Positions 16,975 through 25,291 of a stretch of 64,000 nucleotides of DNA are shown piece after piece (positions within the stretch are counted from its first letter, which is position 1; each line of letters begins with the position of its first letter). The stretch comes from an uncultured Bacteroides sp. Lineage in GTDB: Bacteria; Bacteroidota; Bacteroidia; Bacteroidales; Bacteroidaceae. The stretch covers positions 443,736 to 507,735 of the forward strand of contig CAQOGY010000001.1 in assembly GCA_948847595.1 (NCBI GenBank). The letters are read 5' to 3'. Below the pieces are notes generated by a model that did no database searches, was not told where the DNA came from, and saw only the letters and a list, made by a program, of their open reading frames with translations. The position numbers and the translations under genes were made by a program.

Positions 16975-18360
16975 ATGAAACAGAAATTTTCTACTATTTT
17001 CTTCCTGCTTCTTCTTTTGTTGGCAGGTTCCCGGGTGGTAGCCCAAAATGCTCCGAAACCATTTGATATTGAACAACCTTCGCTTCGTGTATTCCTTCCT
17101 GCACCGGAACTGGCAACGGGACGTGCCGTTGTAGCTTGCCCGGGTGGCGGATATTCTCACTTGGCTGTTGACCACGAAGGTTATGACTGGGCACCGTATT
17201 TCAATAAACAAGGTATTGCACTGATTGTCCTAAAATACCGCTTGCCGAAAGGTGACCGCACGCTTCCAATTTCGGATGCCGAAGCTGCCATGAAGATAGT
17301 TCGTGACAGTGCGGATGTATGGAATCTGAATCCGAATGACATTGGTATCATGGGGTCTTCCGCCGGTGGGCACTTGGCATCGACCATTGCTACCCATGCT
17401 AAACCCGAACTTCGTCCGAATTTCCAGATTCTTTTCTATCCGGTGATTACGATGGATAAATCTTATACTCATATGGGTTCTCACAATAACCTTTTGGGTA
17501 AGGATGCGTCCGCCGAACTGGAAGCTGAATATTCCAATGAAAAGCAAGTGACGAAGGATACACCCCGTGCCTTTATCGTTTATAGTGACGACGACAAGGC
17601 TGTTCCACCCGCCAATGGAGTGAACTATTACCTCGCCCTGAACAAGCACAAAGTTCCTTCCGTTCTACATATCTATCCTTCCGGCGGACATGGCTGGGGA
17701 ATCCGTGAAAGTTTCCTTTATAAGAATGAGATGTTGAACGAACTGACTTCGTGGCTACGTAGTTTTAAAGTCCCTCATAAAGATGCTATCCGTGTTGCCT
17801 GCATCGGTAACAGTATTACCTACGGAGCCCGCATCAAGGATCGTAACCGCGACAGTTATCCTGCCGTATTGAGTCGTATGATGGGCGATGCTTATTGGGT
17901 AAAGAATTTCGGAGTAAGCGCCCGTACCTTGTTAAATAAGGGCGACCATCCTTATATGAACGAAAAAGCCTATCAGGATGCACTGGCTTTCAATCCCAAT
18001 ATCGTAGTCATCAAACTTGGCACAAATGACAGTAAATCATTCAACTGGAAGTATAAAGCAGACTTCACAAAAGACTTGCAAACAATGGTAGATGCTTTCA
18101 AAGCCCTGCCTGCCCAACCTGAAATTTATCTCTGCTATCCTTCCAAAGCTTATCAGACTGGTGACAATATCAACGATGATATTATTTCAAAAGAAATCAT
18201 TCCGATGATAAGGAAGGTTGCCAAGAAAAACAACCTGCCAGTTATCGACCTTCATACGGCAATGGACGGAATGCCCCAGCTTTTCCCGGACAAGATTCAT
18301 CCGAACGAAGCGGGAGCTGAAATAATGGCAAAAGCCGTTTATCAGGCCTTGAAGAAGTAA
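16975..18360 (+). CDS. Secreted two-domain esterase (alpha/beta hydrolase plus SGNH/GDSL)
   Basis: The 461-residue protein has a signal peptide (1-24, ending RVVAQ), an alpha/beta-hydrolase domain (about 30-265) of the acetylxylan-esterase-like type with nucleophile Ser129 in GSSAG, an oxyanion CPGGGYSHL at 55-63 and His in GGHGWG near 240, then a separate SGNH-hydrolase domain (about 272-460) with Ser280 in GNSITYG, the LGTNDS block and the DKIHP block holding Asp439 and His442. Both active sites look intact. It probably removes acetyl groups from plant or host glycans in the periplasm; substrates are inferred only. Confidence 0.9.
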   Translation: MKQKFSTIFFLLLLLLAGSRVVAQNAPKPFDIEQPSLRVFLPAPELATGRAVVACPGGGYSHLAVDHEGYDWAPYFNKQGIALIVLKYRLPKGDRTLPISDAEAAMKIVRDSADVWNLNPNDIGIMGSSAGGHLASTIATHAKPELRPNFQILFYPVITMDKSYTHMGSHNNLLGKDASAELEAEYSNEKQVTKDTPRAFIVYSDDDKAVPPANGVNYYLALNKHKVPSVLHIYPSGGHGWGIRESFLYKNEMLNELTSWLRSFKVPHKDAIRVACIGNSITYGARIKDRNRDSYPAVLSRMMGDAYWVKNFGVSARTLLNKGDHPYMNEKAYQDALAFNPNIVVIKLGTNDSKSFNWKYKADFTKDLQTMVDAFKALPAQPEIYLCYPSKAYQTGDNINDDIISKEIIPMIRKVAKKNNLPVIDLHTAMDGMPQLFPDKIHPNEAGAEIMAKAVYQALKK

Positions 18361-18382
18361 TAAGAAATACAGCAATTACAAT

Positions 18383-18435
18383 ATGCCCGGTTGGAATTCT
18401 CTCGTGAAGAGAGCTTTTCCAATCGGGCATTTTTT
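18383..18435 (+). terminator. Terminator of the esterase gene
   Basis: ATGCCCGGTTGGAA pairs with TTCCAATCGGGCAT (one G-T pair), with an inner CTCTC/GAGAG stem, and a T-run follows. Confidence 0.85.
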
Positions 18436-18510
18436 AGTTTAAGGACGAATAATCTTCTTATAATATGCTAAAAATGTGGCTTTTAGCAAACCTCAATTCC
18501 ATAGAAACTC

Positions 18511-18518
18511 TACCTTTG
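18511..18518 (+). promoter_or_regulatory. -7 box of the PAS histidine kinase gene
   Basis: TACCTTTG is an exact consensus match, 36 bases upstream of the ATG at 18554. Confidence 0.65.
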
Positions 18519-18553
18519 TGCACTTAACTATGTTAAAATGAGTAGTGGATGTT

Positions 18554-20422
18554 ATGAATAAACAGAAAGATTGTAAGTTTTTCTCAAAGTTGATGGCTCA
18601 CGCTAACATGGGGTGGTGGAAGGCCAATTTAGCAACTGCGAGTTATGAATGTTCTGAACATATATCAGAACTCTTAGGTTTGGACAAAACGGGGATTATC
18701 AGTTTCGAGGACTTCGATAAACGTATATTGGAAGGGGAGCAACACCTCACGGCAATTTATTCTTTAGGTGTTCTTCAAATACCGGAATCCGTATACTTGC
18801 TTGATACAAAGAAAGGTGCTGTTTGGGTACGGAGCAAAGTTTGCTTTAAAGAAACGGACGAAGAAGGAAATACAATAGTTTACGGCATAGTCGAAATACA
18901 GGACGCTCCCGATATGGCATCGGCATATCAGGCTTTGCAATATAGCGAACGGCTCTTGCGCAAATTTTTCAAGCATCTTCCCGTAGGTATCGAACTATAC
19001 AATAAAGATGGATTCTTGATGGATCTGAACGATAAGGAACTCGAAATGTTTTATGTAGATAAGAAGGAAGACATCTTGGGTATCAATATATTCGATAACC
19101 CTATCTTTCCGGAAGAGATGAAGGAACGGCTGCGGAATAATGAAGATGCCGATTTTACTTTCCGCTATGATTTCTCGAAAGTAGGACAGTATTATCAGAA
19201 TTCGAAGAAAGAAGGAACGATTGATTTAGTGACAAAGGTAACTACCCTGTATGATGATGCTCGCAATCCGGTAAGTTATCTGCTGATTAATGCAGACAAG
19301 ACAGAAACCACTGTCGCTTATAATAAGATTCAGGAGTTTGAAGAGTTTTTCGAACTGGTCGGTGATTACGCTAAAGTGGGTTATGTTCATTATAATATTT
19401 TGAACAGGCAGGGCTATGCCCAAAAGAGTTGGTATAGGAATATGGGTGAAACGGACGGTACGCCATTGTCTGAAATCTTTGGTATCTATCGGCACTTGCA
19501 TCCTGACGACCGTGAATCAATGATTCGTTTTTTGGAAAATGCGCGGAAAGATGCAACTGCCAGATTCAATCGTGAAATACGTGTCCTTAGGGCGGATGGC
19601 GCATATACGTGGACGCATGTCAACCTGCTAGTCAAGAAATACGCTCCGCAAGATAATATTATCGAGTTAATCGGTATCAACTATGATATTACCGAACTGA
19701 AGGAAACGGAAGAGAAACTTGTCAAGGCCCGCGATAAAGCCGAAGCGTCCGACCGTCTGAAATCTGCTTTTCTGGCTAATATGAGTCATGAGATTCGTAC
19801 TCCTTTGAATGCTATTGTCGGCTTTTCGAGCCTATTGGCGAACACCGAAGATGTGGCGGAGAAAGAACTTTATAATTCGTTAATCAGCCACAACAACGAA
19901 CTCCTGCTCAATCTGGTAAACGATGTTCTCGATCTTGCCAAGATAGAATCCGGATATTTTGAGTTGCATCCGAATTGGTTTAACTTGACAGAGCTTCTTG
20001 AAGAGAGCGTTGCGGAATATGCCTGTCAAGTACCTTCCGGCGTCGAACTCCGGACTAACTATCCCGAGCAGGATTTTTTAGTGGATTTGGACAGGTTACG
20101 GATAAAACAAGTCTTGAATAACTTTCTCTCGAACGCTTTCAAGAATACATCCTTTGGGTACATAGAAGTGTTCTATGAAGTAGCTTCCCATTATGTACGT
20201 ATCGGTGTCCGCGATACCGGCGGTGGTATTCCTCAGAATATGCAGGATAAAATATTTGAAAGATTTGAGAAAGTAGACTCTTTTGCCCAAGGCGCAGGGT
20301 TGGGTTTGTCTATCTGTAAATCTATTGTTGATAAAATGAACGGACGGATATTGATAGACTCCCAACTGGGGGCAGGTAGTACTTTTGTTGTTGAGTTGCC
20401 TTGCCAATCTGTTCTGGCATAA
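18554..20422 (+). CDS. Cytoplasmic PAS-domain sensor histidine kinase
   Basis: This 622-residue protein has no membrane segment. Three PAS-like regions precede the kinase core (about residues 20-120, 130-245 and 255-380; the last shows the PAC-type LIGINYDITELKE). HisKA follows with His412 in NMSHEIRTPLNAIVGF, then HATPase_c with DTGGGIP and GAGLGLSI. There is no receiver domain and no adjacent response regulator, so the output partner is elsewhere. The ATG at 18554 is preferred to a GTG nine bases upstream. Its kinase core is closely similar to that of the hybrid kinase at 28477-31083. Confidence 0.92.
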   Translation: MNKQKDCKFFSKLMAHANMGWWKANLATASYECSEHISELLGLDKTGIISFEDFDKRILEGEQHLTAIYSLGVLQIPESVYLLDTKKGAVWVRSKVCFKETDEEGNTIVYGIVEIQDAPDMASAYQALQYSERLLRKFFKHLPVGIELYNKDGFLMDLNDKELEMFYVDKKEDILGINIFDNPIFPEEMKERLRNNEDADFTFRYDFSKVGQYYQNSKKEGTIDLVTKVTTLYDDARNPVSYLLINADKTETTVAYNKIQEFEEFFELVGDYAKVGYVHYNILNRQGYAQKSWYRNMGETDGTPLSEIFGIYRHLHPDDRESMIRFLENARKDATARFNREIRVLRADGAYTWTHVNLLVKKYAPQDNIIELIGINYDITELKETEEKLVKARDKAEASDRLKSAFLANMSHEIRTPLNAIVGFSSLLANTEDVAEKELYNSLISHNNELLLNLVNDVLDLAKIESGYFELHPNWFNLTELLEESVAEYACQVPSGVELRTNYPEQDFLVDLDRLRIKQVLNNFLSNAFKNTSFGYIEVFYEVASHYVRIGVRDTGGGIPQNMQDKIFERFEKVDSFAQGAGLGLSICKSIVDKMNGRILIDSQLGAGSTFVVELPCQSVLA

Positions 20423-20428
20423 AATAAA

Positions 20429-20461
20429 AATCTCTTGATAATACTTGATTATCAAGAGATT
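20429..20461 (+). terminator. Hairpin after the histidine kinase gene
   Basis: AATCTCTTGATAAT (20429-20442) and ATTATCAAGAGATT (20448-20461) form a perfect 14-base stem with a 5-base loop; only a weak T-rich tail follows. It also separates the gene from the tRNA on the other strand. Confidence 0.65.
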
Positions 20462-20474
20462 AATCTTCTTTTCG

Positions 20475-20547
20475 TGATCCAGCTGGGGCTCGAACCCAGG
20501 ACCCCAACATTAAAAGTGTTGTGCTCTACCTGCTGAGCTACTGAATC
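20475..20547 (-). tRNA. tRNA-Lys (anticodon TTT)
   Basis: The minus strand folds into a 73-base cloverleaf: acceptor stem GATTCAG/CTGGATC with discriminator A, D arm AGCTCAGCAGGTAGAGC, anticodon arm CAACA-CTTTTAA-TGTTG with TTT at the anticodon, and T arm CTGGG-TTCGAGC-CCCAG. It decodes AAA (and AAG by wobble). The 3' CCA is not encoded. No integrase lies nearby. Confidence 0.97.
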
Positions 20548-20629
20548 AATCCTTATGTGCTTTCTTTCGAATGCGGGTGCAAAGGTAGAACATTTTTTTA
20601 TAACTCCAAAGGAATTCAAACATTTTTCT

Positions 20630-20637
20630 TATCTTTG
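20630..20637 (+). promoter_or_regulatory. -7 box of ettA
   Basis: TATCTTTG lies 32 bases before the ettA start codon. Confidence 0.6.
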
Positions 20638-20668
20638 TGCCATTATCAACAATATACATTATTAATAT

Positions 20669-22360
20669 ATGGCTGCTGACGATAAAAAAATTATCTTCTC
20701 AATGGTTGGAGTGAGCAAAGCATTCACTCCGAATAAGAATGTGCTGAAAGACATTTACCTGTCATTCTTTTATGGAGCGAAAATCGGAATTATCGGTTTG
20801 AACGGTTCTGGTAAGTCTACTTTATTGAAGATTATCGCAGGTTTGGAGAAATCCTATCAGGGGGAAGTGGTATTCTCACCCGGATACTCTGTAGGTTACC
20901 TGGCACAGGAACCTCATCTGGACAACACAAAAACAGTAAAAGAAGTAGTAATGGAAGGTGTGCAACCTATTGTTGACGCACTGACAGAATACGAAGAAAT
21001 CAATCAGAAATTCGGTTTGCCGGAATACTATGAGGATCAGGACAAAATGGATGCCCTCTTTACCCGTCAAGGCGAATTGCAGGATATTATCGACGCAACA
21101 GACGCATGGAATCTCGACAGTAAACTGGAACGTGCAATGGATGCCCTTCGTTGCCCGCCCGAAGACCAACCGGTCGTAAATCTTTCCGGTGGTGAACGTC
21201 GCCGCGTAGCCCTTTGCCGTCTGCTGTTGCAGAAACCCGACATCCTGTTACTTGATGAGCCTACTAACCACTTGGACGCAGAGTCTATCGACTGGTTGGA
21301 ACAACATTTGCAACAATACGAAGGAACCGTTATCGCCGTCACCCACGACCGTTACTTCCTCGACCACGTTGCCGGATGGATTCTTGAACTCGACCGTGGC
21401 GAAGGTATCCCCTGGAAAGGTAACTACTCATCCTGGTTGGAACAGAAAACCAAACGTATGGAAATGGAAGAGAAAACAGTCAGCAAACGTCGCAAGACGT
21501 TGGAACGCGAGCTCGAATGGGTGCGCATGGCTCCAAAAGCCCGTCAGGCAAAGGGTAAAGCCCGTCTTAACTCTTACGACAAATTGCTGAATGAAGACGT
21601 AAAAGAGAAAGAAGAGAAACTCGAAATCTTTATCCCGAACGGCCCTCGTCTGGGCAATAAAGTAATTGAAGCCAAACATGTGGCCAAAGCCTACGGTGAC
21701 AAACTGCTCTTTGACGACTTGAACTTCATGCTTCCCCCTAACGGCATCGTCGGCGTAATCGGCCCCAACGGTGCGGGAAAAACTACTTTATTCCGTTTGA
21801 TTATGGGCTTGGATACAGTAGACAAAGGCGAATTTGAAGTAGGAGAGACTGTAAAAGTGGCTTATGTAGACCAGCAGCACCGTGACATCGACCCGAGCAA
21901 GAGCGTTTATCAAGTCATCTCCGGCGGTAATGAATTGATTCGTATGGGTGGACGCGATGTAAATGCCCGTGCCTACCTTTCCCGTTTCAACTTCTCCGGC
22001 GGCGATCAGGAAAAACTCTGCGGCGTCCTTTCCGGTGGTGAAAGAAACCGCTTGCACCTGGCGATGGCACTGAAAGAAGAAGGTAACGTACTGTTGCTCG
22101 ACGAACCTACCAATGACATCGACGTAAATACATTGCGTGCACTGGAAGAAGGTTTGGAAGACTTCGCAGGTTGCGCGGTAGTCATTTCCCATGACCGTTG
22201 GTTCCTCGACCGTATCTGTACACACATTCTTGCTTTCGAAGGAGACTCCAACGTATTCTACTTTGAAGGCTCTTATTCTGAATACGAAGAAAATAAATTG
22301 AAGCGTTTGGGAAATGAAGAACCGAAGCGTGTTCGTTATAGAAAGCTAATGACTGACTAG
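20669..22360 (+). CDS. ettA: Energy-dependent translational throttle protein, ABC-F ATPase
   Basis: EttA is a cytosolic ABC-F protein that binds the ribosomal E site and gates entry into elongation according to ATP/ADP. The 563-residue protein (E. coli EttA is about 555) has two ATPase domains: Walker A GLNGSGKST near residues 46-54 with LSGGERRRVAL and LLDEPTNHLD, and a second GPNGAGKTT near 366-374 with LSGGERNRLHLA and LLDEPTNDID. The linker between them (about 250-325), highly charged, is the P-site tRNA interaction motif. NHLD in domain 1 and NDID in domain 2 are typical of EttA rather than Uup or resistance ABC-F proteins. Confidence 0.95.
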   Translation: MAADDKKIIFSMVGVSKAFTPNKNVLKDIYLSFFYGAKIGIIGLNGSGKSTLLKIIAGLEKSYQGEVVFSPGYSVGYLAQEPHLDNTKTVKEVVMEGVQPIVDALTEYEEINQKFGLPEYYEDQDKMDALFTRQGELQDIIDATDAWNLDSKLERAMDALRCPPEDQPVVNLSGGERRRVALCRLLLQKPDILLLDEPTNHLDAESIDWLEQHLQQYEGTVIAVTHDRYFLDHVAGWILELDRGEGIPWKGNYSSWLEQKTKRMEMEEKTVSKRRKTLERELEWVRMAPKARQAKGKARLNSYDKLLNEDVKEKEEKLEIFIPNGPRLGNKVIEAKHVAKAYGDKLLFDDLNFMLPPNGIVGVIGPNGAGKTTLFRLIMGLDTVDKGEFEVGETVKVAYVDQQHRDIDPSKSVYQVISGGNELIRMGGRDVNARAYLSRFNFSGGDQEKLCGVLSGGERNRLHLAMALKEEGNVLLLDEPTNDIDVNTLRALEEGLEDFAGCAVVISHDRWFLDRICTHILAFEGDSNVFYFEGSYSEYEENKLKRLGNEEPKRVRYRKLMTD

Positions 22361-22410
22361 GAATTACTAATAGATTGAAGGTTATTTTAATACTTTCTAT
22401 ATTAAAATAA

Positions 22411-22441
22411 AAGGCTTTGCAAAATCTGCAGAGCCTTTTTT
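22411..22441 (+). terminator. Terminator of ettA
   Basis: AAGGCTTTGCA (22411-22421) pairs with TGCAGAGCCTT (22427-22437), followed by a T-run. Confidence 0.85.
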
Positions 22442-22519
22442 GTTTTGTAACGCAATAAAATGTTTATCTCTCTTAAAATTTTGTAGCAAAAATGTAATGT
22501 AGGTCTAAATAATATTAAT

Positions 22520-22527
22520 TATCTTTG
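22520..22527 (+). promoter_or_regulatory. -7 box of the TonB receptor operon
   Basis: TATCTTTG lies 54 bases before the ATG at 22582, which supports that start over upstream in-frame candidates. Confidence 0.6.
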
Positions 22528-22581
22528 CTGAATCAAACAATGATTAATAAACAATTTTCATTAATTAACAAAGAGAATTTT

Positions 22582-25263
22582 ATGAGAAAACATCTAATTC
22601 ATTTCCTACTGGTGTCAGTGTTGATGGTTTGCACGGCGACTTCGGCTTTTGCCCAGACAACAGTAAAAGGGCAAGTTGTTGATGCAGAGAGCGGCGAGCC
22701 ATTGATTGGTGCAGCTGTTACTGTAGAAGGGACTTCTCAAGGTAGTGTTACCGATATTGATGGTAATTTTGTTCAAAAAGTTGGGAATAATGCAACTTTG
22801 GTCTTCAAGTATTTAGGGTACAAAGATGTAACGAAGAAAATAAGCCAAAAAGGAACGGTTAATTTAGGAGTTATCCGTATGGAAGCTGATGCAGTGATGC
22901 TGAAAGACGTTACTATAACTTCGTCTGTGGCAGTTGCACGTAAGACTCCGATAGCAGTTTCTACTCTCGAACCTACTTTTATTGAGGAAAGATTGGGAAA
23001 CCAGGAGTTTCCGGAACTATTGAAGTCAACGCCTAGTGTATATACCTCTAAAGAAGGTGGTGGTTATGGAGACTCCGAGATTATGGTACGCGGTTTTGGC
23101 TCGGCCAATACAGCAGTAATGATCAATGGTGTTCCGATGAATGATATGGAGTGGGGGGGTATATATTGGTCCAACTGGGCTGGTCTTTCCGATGTATCCC
23201 GTTCCATTCAGATACAGAGAGGTATTGGAGCTTCAAAACTATCTTCTCCCTCTGTTGGTGGTTCAATCAATATTTTGACTAGCGCTTTGGAAACGAAAAC
23301 AGGCGGTGCTCTTTCTTATAACATGGGTAATAGTGGAGAAAACAAAATTCTTTTCAGTGTATCTTCCGGCATGACGAAGAATGGTTGGGCTTTCTCTATT
23401 TTAGGTTCAAAGAAATGGGGTGACGGATATGTATATGGTACTGAAGGAGAATCTTATTCATGGTATGTGAATATTGCAAAAAGAATCGGTGACAATCACT
23501 CTTTATCATTGGTTGCTACAGGAGCTCCCCAAAGTCATTACAAACGTTATGATAAGTTGACTATCGAAGAATGGCAAAGACAGAAACATGTAGGTATTGG
23601 TGCAGGATATCGCTATAATGCAACTTATGGCTTTGATGATGCAGGTAGAGAATATCACGGAACAAACTACAACTATTATCACAAACCGCAGATTTCATTG
23701 AATCATATTTGGGCTATTGACCATAAGTCCAGTTTATCTTCTTCCTTATACATGTCCATTGGTAGTGGTTATGGTTATCGTGGTGTCGGTTCTAACTATT
23801 CTGCTTTCTATGGAGCTTCCAATGGTGTCCCCAATACTACATATAGACGTGACGACGGAACATTTGACTATGGCGCATTGAAACGTGATAATGCAGAAGC
23901 CGCTAACGGTAGTCTGGCGGCATTGGCAAAGAATATGAACAATCATATTTGGGTAGGTTTGCTATCTACATATAGTACAAAACTGACTAAGAACTTAGAT
24001 TTGCAGGCTGGTGTTGACCTTCGTTATTATAAAGGTATGCACAAAGCTAAAGTAGTGGATTTGATGGGCGGAGAGTATGTGATTGATACAGACCGTGCTA
24101 AAGTCGGGTATATGAAAGATAATGTTGCCTGGCAGAACGAACGATTGTATATCGGTGATGTCGTTTATCGTGATTTTGATAGTTTCATTGGTCAATATGG
24201 TGTATTTGGTCAGTTGGAATATTCAAATGATAAACTTTCGGCAGTCATTTCAGGAAATGCTAATATTGCAACAAATCAGCGTTATGGACATTTTTATGTG
24301 AAAGATGAGAAATCAAGTATCGAGAGAAAATTTGGTTTTGGTGTAAAGGGTGGTGCTAACTATAACCTTACAGAACATCATAATGTATTTGCTAACATTG
24401 GTTATTTCTCCCGTACTCCCTTTTTCTCGGGTGGTGTATTCTTGAATTCCCAAAGTAGTAATGTTGTCAATCCCGATTCCCGTAATGAGAAAGTACTTTC
24501 CTATGAGTTAGGATATGGTTATGTATCATCCATGTGGAATGTGAAGTTAAACTTGTATCGTACAACATGGAATGACCGTTCTATCCAAAAGACCTTGACC
24601 AGTGCGCAAGAAAGTCCCTATTTGATTATGAATGGTGTGAATGCATTGCATCAGGGTATTGAGTTGGAATTCACTTGTCGTCCGATAAGAGATTTGACAG
24701 TAACCGGTATGTTCTCTATTGGTGATTGGAAATGGGCAAAAGATGGTGTTGCAGGCCGGGTATATGACCGTAATGGACAAGCCCTGGATTACAACAACAA
24801 TGTTGTCCCTGTAGGCTCACCCGAGCAAGCTATTTATTATACTAATATGAAAGACATAAAAGTAGCTAACTCTGCACAGACAACAGCAGCTTTGGGTATT
24901 ACTTATCAAGTGATGAAAGGGCTCCGCATCGGAATGAGTGGTAACTTCACAGGGCGTAACTATGCTGATTATGATATTGCTTCTCAGGCCATCAAGGCAA
25001 CAAAAGACAATCCGGTAGTTGACCTTGTTCAACCTTGGCGTATGCCTTCAGCTTATGTATTCGATGCTAACGTCAGCTATCGTTTCAAGATAGCTAATTT
25101 GGATGCTACATGGACAGCTAACTGCTTCAATCTTTTCAATGATAACTATGTGATGAGGGCTTTGGACAATGGTGCGAAGACTGGTGGACATGGCTGGGAA
25201 GATGCTACGGTATTCTATGGATTTGGACGTACATGGAATATGGGATTAAAAGTTAGGTTTTAA
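22582..25263 (+). CDS. SusC/RagA-type TonB-dependent outer-membrane receptor
   Basis: The 893-residue protein has a signal peptide (residues 1-25, ending TSAFAQ), a CarboxypepD_reg-like domain (about 26-110, GQVVDAESGEPLIGAAV), a plug domain (about 120-240, with GGYGDSEIMVRGF and MINGVPMNDMEWGG) and a 22-strand barrel ending in the usual aromatic GLKVRF. These receptors import ligands across the outer membrane with TonB-ExbBD energy. The next gene, 28 bases downstream, codes its lipoprotein partner, which is not a SusD. The ligand is unknown; no glycosidases, proteases or regulator are beside it. Confidence 0.92.
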   Translation: MRKHLIHFLLVSVLMVCTATSAFAQTTVKGQVVDAESGEPLIGAAVTVEGTSQGSVTDIDGNFVQKVGNNATLVFKYLGYKDVTKKISQKGTVNLGVIRMEADAVMLKDVTITSSVAVARKTPIAVSTLEPTFIEERLGNQEFPELLKSTPSVYTSKEGGGYGDSEIMVRGFGSANTAVMINGVPMNDMEWGGIYWSNWAGLSDVSRSIQIQRGIGASKLSSPSVGGSINILTSALETKTGGALSYNMGNSGENKILFSVSSGMTKNGWAFSILGSKKWGDGYVYGTEGESYSWYVNIAKRIGDNHSLSLVATGAPQSHYKRYDKLTIEEWQRQKHVGIGAGYRYNATYGFDDAGREYHGTNYNYYHKPQISLNHIWAIDHKSSLSSSLYMSIGSGYGYRGVGSNYSAFYGASNGVPNTTYRRDDGTFDYGALKRDNAEAANGSLAALAKNMNNHIWVGLLSTYSTKLTKNLDLQAGVDLRYYKGMHKAKVVDLMGGEYVIDTDRAKVGYMKDNVAWQNERLYIGDVVYRDFDSFIGQYGVFGQLEYSNDKLSAVISGNANIATNQRYGHFYVKDEKSSIERKFGFGVKGGANYNLTEHHNVFANIGYFSRTPFFSGGVFLNSQSSNVVNPDSRNEKVLSYELGYGYVSSMWNVKLNLYRTTWNDRSIQKTLTSAQESPYLIMNGVNALHQGIELEFTCRPIRDLTVTGMFSIGDWKWAKDGVAGRVYDRNGQALDYNNNVVPVGSPEQAIYYTNMKDIKVANSAQTTAALGITYQVMKGLRIGMSGNFTGRNYADYDIASQAIKATKDNPVVDLVQPWRMPSAYVFDANVSYRFKIANLDATWTANCFNLFNDNYVMRALDNGAKTGGHGWEDATVFYGFGRTWNMGLKVRF

Positions 25264-25291
25264 AAGTTAAATTTTAAAAGGATAGTATCAT

